From: an uncultured Eubacteriales bacterium | GTDB lineage: Bacteria; Bacillota; Clostridia; Oscillospirales; Acutalibacteraceae | Length of the DNA: 30,761 nt | Reading direction: 5' to 3' | Assembly: GCA_934511365.1 (NCBI GenBank) | Contig: CAKSWC010000020.1 | Span: 1 to 30,761 of the forward strand | Part shown: positions 1-5,732 of the stretch, one piece after another | How the letters are laid out: every line of letters begins with the position of its first letter | Position numbering within the stretch: position 1 is the first letter of the stretch | Position numbers and translations under genes: made by a program | The notes under the pieces: model-generated | The model's input: only the letters and a program-made list of their open reading frames with translations | Database searches by the model: none | Told to the model about the DNA's origin: nothing

Positions 1-13
1 CCTTTTCGCTCAT
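1..13 (-). CDS. Start of an unidentified gene running off the left edge
   Basis: Only the first four codons are inside the window (M-S-E-K). An ATG on the minus strand follows a perfect GGAGGA ribosome binding site at 21-26 with a 7-nt gap. It lies 29 nt after the stop codon of the HMA protein, so the two are probably co-transcribed. In related bacteria a metal-transporting P-type ATPase often follows such an HMA gene, but nothing in the four visible codons shows that. The product is unknown. Confidence 0.6.
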
Positions 14-42
14 TCTTTTGTCCTCCTTCTCCCAAACGGGAA

Positions 43-303
43 TTATTTTTTGAACCTTGAAAAAAGTCCGCCTTTTTTCTCATAAGGCTCGCTTTTAATA
101 TCTTTGAGCTCATATCCGGTTTCGGCAATAACTTTTCGGAGCTTTTCGCCGTCCGGCGTCTCCTCGGCAATCACAACCGTTTCACCCTTTGCGTGAGAAG
201 ATGAAACCTTTTTGACCGGAAAGTTCTGCCTGATGCAGTCATTGATGTGTGCTTCGCACATTGAACACGCCATACCGTCAATTTTAAGCGTTGTCTTTAT
301 CAT
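43..303 (-). CDS. Heavy-metal-associated (HMA) domain protein
   Basis: This 86-residue protein is a small cytosolic ferredoxin-like HMA domain. It carries the metal-binding motif GMACSMC near residues 10-16 and a basic tail (FSRFKK). HMA proteins bind soft metals such as Cu(I) through the CxxC pair and pass them to a partner ATPase. The start was chosen at 303 because GGAGG (312-316) lies 8 nt upstream; an in-frame ATG at 321 would place that site inside the gene. A perfect palindrome (324-343) of the same type as those around feoA and feoB sits just upstream, so the gene may belong to the same metal regulon and could handle iron or copper. It is the last complete gene of the feo cluster. The domain call is secure; the metal is not known. 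Confidence 0.88.
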   Translation of the reverse strand: MIKTTLKIDGMACSMCEAHINDCIRQNFPVKKVSSSHAKGETVVIAEETPDGEKLRKVIAETGYELKDIKSEPYEKKGGLFSRFKK

Positions 304-323
304 TACATCATCCTCCGTCATTT

Positions 324-343
324 TAGTTAGCTTATGCTAACTA
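324..343. promoter_or_regulatory. Putative metal-regulator operator, box 1 (HMA gene)
   Basis: Perfect inverted repeat TAGTTAGC-TTAT-GCTAACTA with 8-bp arms. It shares the core TTAGC-N4-GCTAA with three other sites in the feo region. It lies 20 nt upstream of the HMA start codon, where a bound repressor could block transcription. No clear -35/-10 pair was found next to it. Confidence 0.7.
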
Positions 344-355
344 GCTCCTTTGTTT

Positions 356-383
356 TTTGGGAAGCGCAAAAGCACTTCCCAAA
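356..383. other. Hairpin between Cys-rich protein gene and HMA gene
   Basis: The arms TTTGGGAAGCGC and GCACTTCCCAAA flank an AAAA loop, with a single mismatch in a 12-bp stem. It begins 12 nt past the stop of the FeoB-associated gene. Neither strand has a U-run after the stem, so it is not a classic terminator. It may stabilise the mRNA end or partly separate the feo transcript from the HMA gene. Confidence 0.45.
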
Positions 384-395
384 TTTAATATAAGC

Positions 396-566
396 TTATC
401 TCTTGCCGTGGCAGGAGCCTGCCATTGCGCAGTGGGCGCAGTCGCAGCCGCAGGAGTGTTTTCCCTTTTTCTTGTCTTTAACAAGCTTAACAATGATTAA
501 CACCACGATGAGCAGAATTAAAAGACTTATGAGAATTGTTGAAAGATTTGCCAAAAGCCATGACAT
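396..566 (-). CDS. FeoB-associated Cys-rich membrane protein
   Basis: A 56-residue protein too short for routine gene calling. Residues 4-29 form one hydrophobic membrane helix starting at M-S-W-L-L. A short Lys-rich turn (DKKKGK) follows, then a Cys/His tail with the pattern CGCDCAHCAMAGSCHGK, which has five Cys and two His. This matches the small FeoB-associated family (Pfam FeoB_associated), found directly after feoB in Firmicutes and thought to help iron(II) transport. AAGGAG lies 10 nt upstream of the ATG. The gene follows the feoB stop by 75 nt on the same strand. The Cys/His tail, probably cytosolic, could bind Fe2+ as it leaves the FeoB pore; that role is inferred. Confidence 0.9.
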   Translation of the reverse strand: MSWLLANLSTILISLLILLIVVLIIVKLVKDKKKGKHSCGCDCAHCAMAGSCHGKR

Positions 567-641
567 ATTAGACCGACTCCTTCCTGTTTGATTTTTACCC
601 AGGCAAGGCCGCAGTTTTGCGGCCCTGCCGTTTGGTGCGAA

Positions 642-3161
642 TTATTTGCTGTTGACTTTGACTTTAACGTCCTTTGTGAGCTTTGTTGCTTCCTTATACG
701 GACGGACAAGCATATAAATCATGAAGCCGAGAACAGCTATTGCCGCAATGAGGCCGATGATGTTGAGATGTCCGGTGAAAGCGCCGCCGAACTGGTTTAT
801 CATGAGAGCAACGCAATACGCAAAGCCGCACTGATAAGCGATGGCGAACCATGTCCACTTCGGACTGTTCATTTCACGCTTGATTGCGCCGATTGCAGCG
901 AAACACGGAGCGCAAAGAAGGTTGAAAACAAGGAACGAATATGCGGTAATACCGGTGAATGCCTGAGCGATTGCCTGATATACGGTTCCTTCTCCGCCGC
1001 CATAGAGGATGCCGAGAGTACCAACAATGTTTTCCTTTGCAACAAGACCTGTGATTGAAGCAACGGCTGCCTGCCAGTTGCCCCAGCCGAGCGGTTTGAA
1101 GATCCATGCGATTGCGCCGCCGATTGAAGCAAGGATTGAGGAGTCGATCTGATCTTCCGTGAGCATTCCGAACTTTCCGTCAACGAATCCGAAGTAGGTT
1201 GCAAACCAAACAAAGATTGTTGAAAGAAGAATGATTGTTCCTGCCTTTTTAATGAATGACCAGCCACGCTCCCAGGTTGAACGAAGAACATTGCCAACTG
1301 TCGGAAGGTGATATGCCGGAAGCTCCATAACGAACGGAGCGGGCTCTCCGGCGAACATCTTTGTTTTCTTAAGCATGATACCGGAGCAGATGATTGCCGC
1401 CATACCAATGAAGTATGCGCTTGTTGAAACAAGAGCCGAACCGCCGAAAATTGCGCCTGCGATCATTGCAATAAACGGAACCTTTGCGCCGCAGGGAATG
1501 AAGGTTGTTGTCATGATCGTCATACGCCTGTCGCGTTCATTTTCGATTGTACGCGAGGCCATGATGCCCGGAATGCCGCAGCCTGTGCCGATGAGCATCG
1601 GAATGAAGGACTTACCGCTCAGTCCGAACTTGCGGAAAATACGGTCAAGAACAAAGGCGATACGAGCCATATAGCCGCAAGCCTCAAGGAACGCAAGGAG
1701 AAGGAAGAGGACAAGCATCTGGGGAACAAAGCCGAGAACCGCGCCGACACCGGCAACGATACCGTCATTGATAAGACCTGAGAGCCAATCCGCTGCGCCT
1801 GCTTTTTCAAGAAGATTGCCAACAAGAACGGGAACGCCGGGAACCCAAACGCCGTAATTTGCCGGGTCGGGAGCTTCAAAGCTTTCTGCGCCGCCATCTT
1901 CAAAATACTTTGCGGCCTCAGTAAATGTTGTTCCGATTGTTGTTTTCTCGTCAGCGCCATCGGGGATTTTGGAGTAGTAAACATCAAAATCGTCAACAGC
2001 AAGGGTTTCCTCGTCCTCAACGCCAACTGTGCCTTTTTCGTTTTCTTCGGCGGGCTTGAATGCTTTGATATCGGCAAGAGCCTTTTTGGCGTCAAAGTCC
2101 TCAGCCTCAGGGTCAACTTCAACAAAAGCGTTGATTGCGTTGAGAGAATCGGTGTAAGCGTCGCTGACTTCGGTATAAGCCTTTGTTCCTATTCCGAGGA
2201 AGTGCCAACCGTCGCCGAAAACGCCGTCGTTAGCCCAGTCGGTTGCAAACGAACCGACGGTAACCATTGAAATGTAATAAACAAGGAACATGATTACCGC
2301 AAAGATCGGAAGTCCGAGCCAGCGGTTTGTAACAACCTTATCAATCTTATCGGAGGTTGAAAGCGAGCCAGCGCCCTTTTTCTTGTAACATGATTTTATG
2401 ATTGAACCGATGTAAATATATCTTTCGTTCGTGATAATTGACTCGGCGTCATCGTCAAGCTCTTCCTCGGCCTTTTCAATATCCTCGTTAATATGCTTGA
2501 GAGTTGACTCATCAATACCAAGCTGAGAGAGAACCTTGTCATCACGCTCAAAAATCTTGATTGCGTACCATCTCTGCTGTTCTTCCGGAAGTCCGTGAAC
2601 GGCAGCTTCTTCAATGTGGGCAAGAGCGTGTTCAACAACGCCGGAAAAAGTGTGCATCGGAACGGTTTTTCCGTTCTTTGCCGCGTCAATGGCCGCCTCG
2701 GCAGCCTCCTTGATTCCCGTTCCCTTAAGAGCGGAAATTTCAACAATTTTGCAGCCGAGCTGGCGCGAAAGTTCAGCCGTGTTGATTTTGTCGCCGTTCT
2801 TTCTGACAACGTCCATCATGTTGATTGCAACAACAACGGGAATTCCAAGCTCGGTGAGCTGCGTGGTGAGATAAAGGTTTCTTTCAAGGTTTGTTCCGTC
2901 GATTATGTTAAGAATTGCGTCCGGACGTTCACCGATAAGGTAGTTTCTTGCAACAACCTCCTCAAGTGTATAAGGAGAAAGCGAATAGATTCCCGGAAGG
3001 TCGGTGATAATTACGCCGTCATGCTTTTTAAGCTTTCCTTCCTTTTTTTCAACCGTAACGCCGGGCCAGTTTCCAACAAATTGGTTTGAACCGGTGAGCG
3101 CATTGAAAAGCGTTGTTTTTCCGCAGTTCGGGTTGCCTGCAAGGGCAATTCTGATATTCAT
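642..3161 (-). CDS. feoB: Ferrous iron transport protein B (FeoB)
   Basis: This 839-residue membrane protein imports Fe2+. The N-terminal G domain shows G1 GNPNCGKT (9-16), G3 DLPG (54-57), G4 NMMD (114-117) and G5 SAL (143-145), followed by a helical cytosolic domain to about residue 270. The first membrane helix is near 283-303. The Gate core has GYMARIAFVLDR (496-507), the conserved Cys in GTGCGIPG (525-532) and FIPCGAK (554-560). The protein is longer than the roughly 700-770 residues common in the family because of an acidic insertion of about 110 residues (326-435) between the first helix and the DGIVAGVGAVLGFVPQ segment, predicted to be extracellular. AGAGG lies 7 nt upstream of the ATG. 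It sits in a feoA-feoA-feoB operon, with an operator-like palindrome 73 nt upstream. Confidence 0.97.
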   Translation of the reverse strand: MNIRIALAGNPNCGKTTLFNALTGSNQFVGNWPGVTVEKKEGKLKKHDGVIITDLPGIYSLSPYTLEEVVARNYLIGERPDAILNIIDGTNLERNLYLTTQLTELGIPVVVAINMMDVVRKNGDKINTAELSRQLGCKIVEISALKGTGIKEAAEAAIDAAKNGKTVPMHTFSGVVEHALAHIEEAAVHGLPEEQQRWYAIKIFERDDKVLSQLGIDESTLKHINEDIEKAEEELDDDAESIITNERYIYIGSIIKSCYKKKGAGSLSTSDKIDKVVTNRWLGLPIFAVIMFLVYYISMVTVGSFATDWANDGVFGDGWHFLGIGTKAYTEVSDAYTDSLNAINAFVEVDPEAEDFDAKKALADIKAFKPAEENEKGTVGVEDEETLAVDDFDVYYSKIPDGADEKTTIGTTFTEAAKYFEDGGAESFEAPDPANYGVWVPGVPVLVGNLLEKAGAADWLSGLINDGIVAGVGAVLGFVPQMLVLFLLLAFLEACGYMARIAFVLDRIFRKFGLSGKSFIPMLIGTGCGIPGIMASRTIENERDRRMTIMTTTFIPCGAKVPFIAMIAGAIFGGSALVSTSAYFIGMAAIICSGIMLKKTKMFAGEPAPFVMELPAYHLPTVGNVLRSTWERGWSFIKKAGTIILLSTIFVWFATYFGFVDGKFGMLTEDQIDSSILASIGGAIAWIFKPLGWGNWQAAVASITGLVAKENIVGTLGILYGGGEGTVYQAIAQAFTGITAYSFLVFNLLCAPCFAAIGAIKREMNSPKWTWFAIAYQCGFAYCVALMINQFGGAFTGHLNIIGLIAAIAVLGFMIYMLVRPYKEATKLTKDVKVKVNSK

Positions 3162-3233
3162 AACTGTTCCTCTCTTTCCGCTTCTGAGAATGCGAAGCTT
3201 ATTTTAAAAAAACTTTTAATTAACAAGAACCAA

Positions 3234-3247
3234 TTAGCTGCCGCTAA
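3234..3247. promoter_or_regulatory. Putative metal-regulator operator, box 2 (upstream of feoB)
   Basis: TTAGC-TGCC-GCTAA with 5-bp arms, in the 101-bp gap between feoA (ends 3263) and feoB (starts 3161). It shares its core and 4-bp spacer with boxes 1, 3 and 4. No convincing promoter overlaps it, so it might tune an internal promoter or act as a secondary site. Confidence 0.55.
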
Positions 3248-3262
3248 CAGCGTCTGAAAAAA

Positions 3263-3484
3263 TTATTCAACTTCAATCATTTCGGTGTCGGCCTTTCTGA
3301 GCGAAAGCTCATAGCCGCGAACGGTAACTTCAATCGGGTCGCCGAGCGGCGCAACCTTGCGGACAAAAACTTCAACGCCTTTTGTAATTCCCATGTCCAT
3401 AATGCGGCGCTTTACGGCACCCTCACCGTGGAGTTTTTTAACCTTGACGGTGTCACCGACTTTAACTTCTCTGAGAGTTTTCAT
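3263..3484 (-). CDS. feoA: FeoA family protein (second feoA)
   Basis: A 73-residue SH3-like FeoA protein. Visible family traits are the VKVGDTVKVKKL opening, the RRIMDMGITKG turn, and an ending in GYELSLRKADTEMIEVE, close to the GxxLaLR..EA..I pattern of FeoA. FeoA is a small cytosolic partner of FeoB and is thought to modulate its transport or assembly. GGAGG lies 9 nt upstream of the ATG. The gene sits between the other feoA (106 bp gap) and feoB. It differs strongly from its neighbour FeoA, as is usual for paired feoA genes in Firmicutes. Confidence 0.93.
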   Translation of the reverse strand: MKTLREVKVGDTVKVKKLHGEGAVKRRIMDMGITKGVEVFVRKVAPLGDPIEVTVRGYELSLRKADTEMIEVE

Positions 3485-3589
3485 TAACCTTGTCCTCCTT
3501 GTTCAATCAAAACTTATTATCATTGGCGGCCTTCCTTTCGGTCCGGCCGGGATTACCCTGTTTAGTTGAGTTAAGCAATCAGCATATGC

Positions 3590-3802
3590 TTAAACCATAA
3601 TTTTTCTTGCCATTTCCTCGCTGATGGCAACGCGCGTTTCCTTAACATTCACAATCACGTTTCCGGCAAGAGTTGTGATAACCTTCACATTGCCCCCAAC
3701 AACAAATCCAAGGTTTTCAAGGTGCTTTTTAACCTCCGGACTTCCGCCGAGCTTTTTAATCGTGTTATCCGCTCCGACATCTGCATAACACAGCGGCATC
3801 AT
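3590..3802 (-). CDS. feoA: FeoA family protein (first feoA)
   Basis: A 70-residue FeoA-type SH3-like protein with the KKLGGSPEVKKHLENLGF turn and the ending VKETRVAISEEMARKIMV, typical of the first FeoA in Clostridia feo operons. The start is set at the internal ATG at 3802. The purine-rich AAAAGGGG lies 7 nt before it but only 1-2 nt before the upstream ATG at 3808; the next ATG at 3799 is also possible. This is the first gene of the feo operon. It lies about 100 nt downstream of the promoter at 3912-3940, and two operator-like palindromes are in its leader. It probably acts with the other FeoA on FeoB. Confidence 0.93.
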   Translation of the reverse strand: MMPLCYADVGADNTIKKLGGSPEVKKHLENLGFVVGGNVKVITTLAGNVIVNVKETRVAISEEMARKIMV

Positions 3803-3854
3803 TTTCATACCCCTTTTCTCTTATTCATTCCGGCAATCTGAAATCATGCCTGAA

Positions 3855-3868
3855 TTAGCTTTGGCTAA
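3855..3868. promoter_or_regulatory. Putative metal-regulator operator, box 3 (feo leader)
   Basis: TTAGC-TTTG-GCTAA, 5-bp arms and 4-bp spacer. Its centre is 34 bp from that of box 4, and both lie downstream of the predicted -10 of the feo promoter. Neighbouring half-sites (GCTAACC and GGTTAGC) also face each other, so the pair could form a larger hairpin in RNA. Confidence 0.65.
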
Positions 3869-3886
3869 CCATAACTCCTAAAGAGT

Positions 3887-3904
3887 GGTTAGCTCTCGCT
3901 AACC
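3887..3904. promoter_or_regulatory. Putative metal-regulator operator, box 4 (feo transcription start)
   Basis: GGTTAGC-TCTC-GCTAACC, with 7-bp perfect arms. It begins 8 bp from the predicted -10 element on the minus strand, so it covers the likely transcription start of the feo operon. That is a classic repressor position. Confidence 0.75.
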
Positions 3905-3911
3905 TTAGTAT

Positions 3912-3940
3912 ATGATACTCCCCGGCTTTCAATTTGTCAA
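3912..3940 (-). promoter_or_regulatory. Promoter of the feo operon
   Basis: On the minus strand, -35 TTGACA (3935-3940), a 17-bp spacer and -10 TATCAT (3912-3917). Transcription would start near 3905, at the edge of box 4, so the operon is probably repressed when the metal is plentiful. Confidence 0.8.
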
Positions 3941-4126
3941 GAAAAAGTCTGCGCTTTTTTTGTAATATTTTATTTTTATAAGTCTCGACAAATCATACTG
4001 CATTAGTATGGTTTTATTTTGGTAATTCTGCATATGAGGCTTCAAGAGACAAATTTTTTTGCTTCTCAAACGCCAGAATAGCACTCAAGTTAAATAAATA
4101 AATCGGAATTTATCTATTTTTTAACA
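3941..4126. other. Non-coding stretch upstream of the receiver-like gene
   Basis: Together with the feo control sites this is part of a 441-bp gap. No gene with a ribosome binding site was seen. It holds an inverted repeat CATACT-GCATT-AGTATG (3994-4010) and one sequence resembling a Spo0A box (CTCGACAAA, 3984-3992). The rest is AT-rich with no clear structure. Confidence 0.5.
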
Positions 4127-4143
4127 TTCGACACGATACGACA
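4127..4143 (+). promoter_or_regulatory. Tandem Spo0A-box-like sites
   Basis: TTCGACA (4127-4133) is an exact match to the 0A box. TACGACA (4137-4143) has one mismatch and lies exactly 10 bp, one helical turn, further on. They overlap the -35 region expected for the TATAAT at 4165-4170, which is where Spo0A binds at promoters it activates. This is a pattern match only. Confidence 0.4.
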
Positions 4144-4164
4144 TAATTTTCATTTTGACCGTAA

Positions 4165-4170
4165 TATAAT
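4165..4170 (+). promoter_or_regulatory. Candidate -10 element of receiver-like gene
   Basis: A perfect TATAAT without a good -35 hexamer at the proper distance, which fits a promoter that needs an activator. A start near 4177 would give a leader of about 67 nt. Confidence 0.45.
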
Positions 4171-4192
4171 GACCATATGCCAAAACAACAAT

Positions 4193-4218
4193 GCCGGGCT
4201 GAATGCGTTCAGTCCGGC
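4193..4218 (+). other. Strong leader hairpin before the receiver-like gene
   Basis: GCCGGGCTGAA and TTCAGTCCGGC form an 11-bp stem (one G-U pair) around a TGCG loop. It ends 14 nt before the GGAGG at 4233-4237. No T-run follows, so it is not a terminator. It may affect translation or mRNA stability. Confidence 0.55.
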
Positions 4219-4243
4219 AAAATGGCAGGAGAGGAGGAATAAC

Positions 4244-4657
4244 ATGAAGAAACAAGTCATTATCACCAATGACGGAAGCCTTTCTCTTTCAAAGCTCGTT
4301 AGAGATCTTGAAGCGAACGGCTTTGAAGTCAAATTAGTTGAATCAGACGGAATAATGCTTGAAAGCATTATTGAAAAAAGCGTTCCGGACATTATTATTG
4401 TGGACGCCTTCATGAAAAACCGCGATGCTCTTGATGTGCTCGCATCGCTTGACGGCAAGCTCAAAAAATGCGGCGCAAAATTCTTCGTCAAGGCTGCTCT
4501 CAAAAACAGGCGCTTTGAAAACAAGCTTCTTAAAAACGGAGCCGATGCTTATCTGGTGAAGCCGGTCACGCTGGAATCCGTTATCGGAAAAAGAGTTTTC
4601 GTTACCAAAGAAGGAAAGGGCGCCTGCTGCTTCCGAAGGCGGAGCTTAAAGGTCTGA
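4244..4657 (+). CDS. Stand-alone receiver-domain-like protein
   Basis: A 137-residue protein shaped like a CheY/Spo0A receiver domain. Beta-1 is KKQVIITND, the likely phospho-acceptor Asp is in PDIIIVDAF (about residue 55), and the beta-5 Lys is in DAYLVKPVT. It is atypical. The acidic pair after beta-1 is reduced to N-D, and the Thr/Ser that normally ends beta-4 appears to be Lys (FFVKAAL). No output domain follows. It may bind a partner rather than work as a normal phospho-switch. The start at 4244 was chosen for GGAGG (4233-4237) 6 nt upstream; a start at 4169 has no such site. The last 18 residues (two adjacent Cys, an Arg run) look unnatural, and the +1 frame gives a more ordinary tail, so a frameshift near 4600 is possible. 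Confidence 0.72.
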   Translation: MKKQVIITNDGSLSLSKLVRDLEANGFEVKLVESDGIMLESIIEKSVPDIIIVDAFMKNRDALDVLASLDGKLKKCGAKFFVKAALKNRRFENKLLKNGADAYLVKPVTLESVIGKRVFVTKEGKGACCFRRRSLKV

Positions 4658-4809
4658 AAAAGCGGCATTTGACTGACGCCGGCTTCCGGTCTTATGTTTT
4701 CCGTCACATTGCATAATGCGTTTTTTAACGCTGAAATCTTAGATTTTGCTGTGTATTATGAAGTCTGACGAAAAGCCTATCCGGAAAAAGCGTTCAAAAA
4801 AAATTTGGT

Positions 4810-4849
4810 AAGTACCACCCGCAGCTGTTCTGTGGGCGGTACTTTTTTT
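4810..4849 (+). terminator. Rho-independent terminator
   Basis: A 15-bp imperfect stem (AAGTACCACCCGCAG with CTGTGGGCGGTACTT) around a 5-nt loop, followed by a 7-T run. It lies about 150 nt after the receiver-like gene; the gap contains no credible gene. Confidence 0.85.
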
Positions 4850-4878
4850 GGTGCATTTGAAATTGCAGCTAAGAGGGC

Positions 4879-4908
4879 AAAAAACAGCGCCGCCTTTTGG
4901 CAGCGCTG
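4879..4908 (-). terminator. Rho-independent terminator of the secreted-protein gene
   Basis: On the minus strand, CAGCGCTGCC-AAAA-GGCGGCGCTG forms a 10-bp stem followed by six T. It begins 17 nt past the stop codon of the gene at 4925-5563. Confidence 0.9.
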
Positions 4909-4924
4909 AAAATAAGCTTTTTAA

Positions 4925-5563
4925 TTAATCAAAGAGACCGCCGAAAACCTTCTCCATGAATGCGATACCCTTCTTGGTGTCGCCTTCATAAGCGATGAGG
5001 CCGATGATGGTTCCGAAAACCTTCATAAGGATTCCGATAACCTTTGTAATGGTGGGCTCTTCAAAATCGGCTGCACTGTAAGAAGCCTTCATCTGAATGA
5101 GAGTTCCTCTTGCGCCAACGGGAATGTTGAATTCGGCGTTTGCGGCATAGGTGTTACCGGCGTAACCGGAAACAACGCAAACCTCAACTTCCCAACCGTT
5201 GAACTGCTTTCCGTCCGGAGCAGTAACAAGGGGAAGAACAACGCTCATTCCGCCCTTCATGACGTCCCGATTTTCAGGAACCATGTAATAAGTTCCGCTG
5301 ATATCCTTGCCCTTTTTCCATTCAAACTTACCGGTTTCTTCGTTATAAACCTGAGTTTCGTTCTTAAGGGTTCCGCCGTTGAGGTTGAACGCAATAACTA
5401 CCTGATCTGCAGTGCAGGGGCCGCCGTCCTTTTCCCACCAAGCGTGATAAGGCTTCGGGCTAACTGCAGGTTCGGTGGTTGTTCCGTCCTCAGCAAAAGA
5501 ACCGACTGAAAGTGCTCCGAAGAGCATGAGAACTGCCAAAAATACAGATAATACTTTTTTCAT
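4925..5563 (-). CDS. Secreted protein with a beta-repeat-like (Flg_new-like) domain
   Basis: A 212-residue protein with a clear signal peptide: MKK, a hydrophobic core to about residue 21, and cleavage near SFA-ED. The mature part contains VIAFNLNGGTLKNET and KQFNGWEVEV. These resemble the Listeria-Bacteroides (InlB B-repeat) fold, in which an FxxNGGT strand pairs with a later FxGW strand. The last about 45 residues are hydrophobic and Gly-rich (KVIGILMKVFGTIIGLIAY, then EKVFGGLFD), which could form an amphipathic or membrane-seeking helix. No sorting motif is present. AAGGAGG lies 8 nt upstream. It has its own strong promoter and terminator, so it is a single-gene unit. Function is unknown; a surface or secreted adhesion role is only a guess. 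Confidence 0.82.
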   Translation of the reverse strand: MKKVLSVFLAVLMLFGALSVGSFAEDGTTTEPAVSPKPYHAWWEKDGGPCTADQVVIAFNLNGGTLKNETQVYNEETGKFEWKKGKDISGTYYMVPENRDVMKGGMSVVLPLVTAPDGKQFNGWEVEVCVVSGYAGNTYAANAEFNIPVGARGTLIQMKASYSAADFEEPTITKVIGILMKVFGTIIGLIAYEGDTKKGIAFMEKVFGGLFD

Positions 5564-5604
5564 GGGGATTTCCTCCTTATTATTATGTTTATTATCTTGG
5601 CTTG

Positions 5605-5633
5605 ATTATATCACTGACTTTGACAAATTTCAA
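5605..5633 (-). promoter_or_regulatory. Promoter of the secreted-protein gene
   Basis: On the minus strand, TTGAAA (5628-5633), 17 bp, TATAAT (5605-5610). It is 42 nt upstream of the start codon, with AAGGAGG between. Confidence 0.85.
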
Positions 5634-5732
5634 GAGGTTTTTGAAATATTTATTGAATTTTTATTAACTTTATTCACAAGTTGTTTAAAAAACATTTGAA
5701 AGCTCTGTGTTGGTTTAGTTAAAATTTTCCAA

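Noticed and set aside
403..591. Open reading frame on the plus strand opposite the FeoB-associated gene
   Set aside because: It is the antisense of the 56-residue Cys-rich protein, has no ribosome binding site and no family resemblance.
3571..3596. TTAAGC...GCTTAA and AGCATATGCT between the two feoA genes as a fifth iron box
   Set aside because: It does not fit TTAGC-N4-GCTAA; the spacer and arms differ.
4758..4811. Short 17-codon Lys/Arg-rich frame after the receiver-like gene
   Set aside because: No ribosome binding site, and it runs into the terminator stem.
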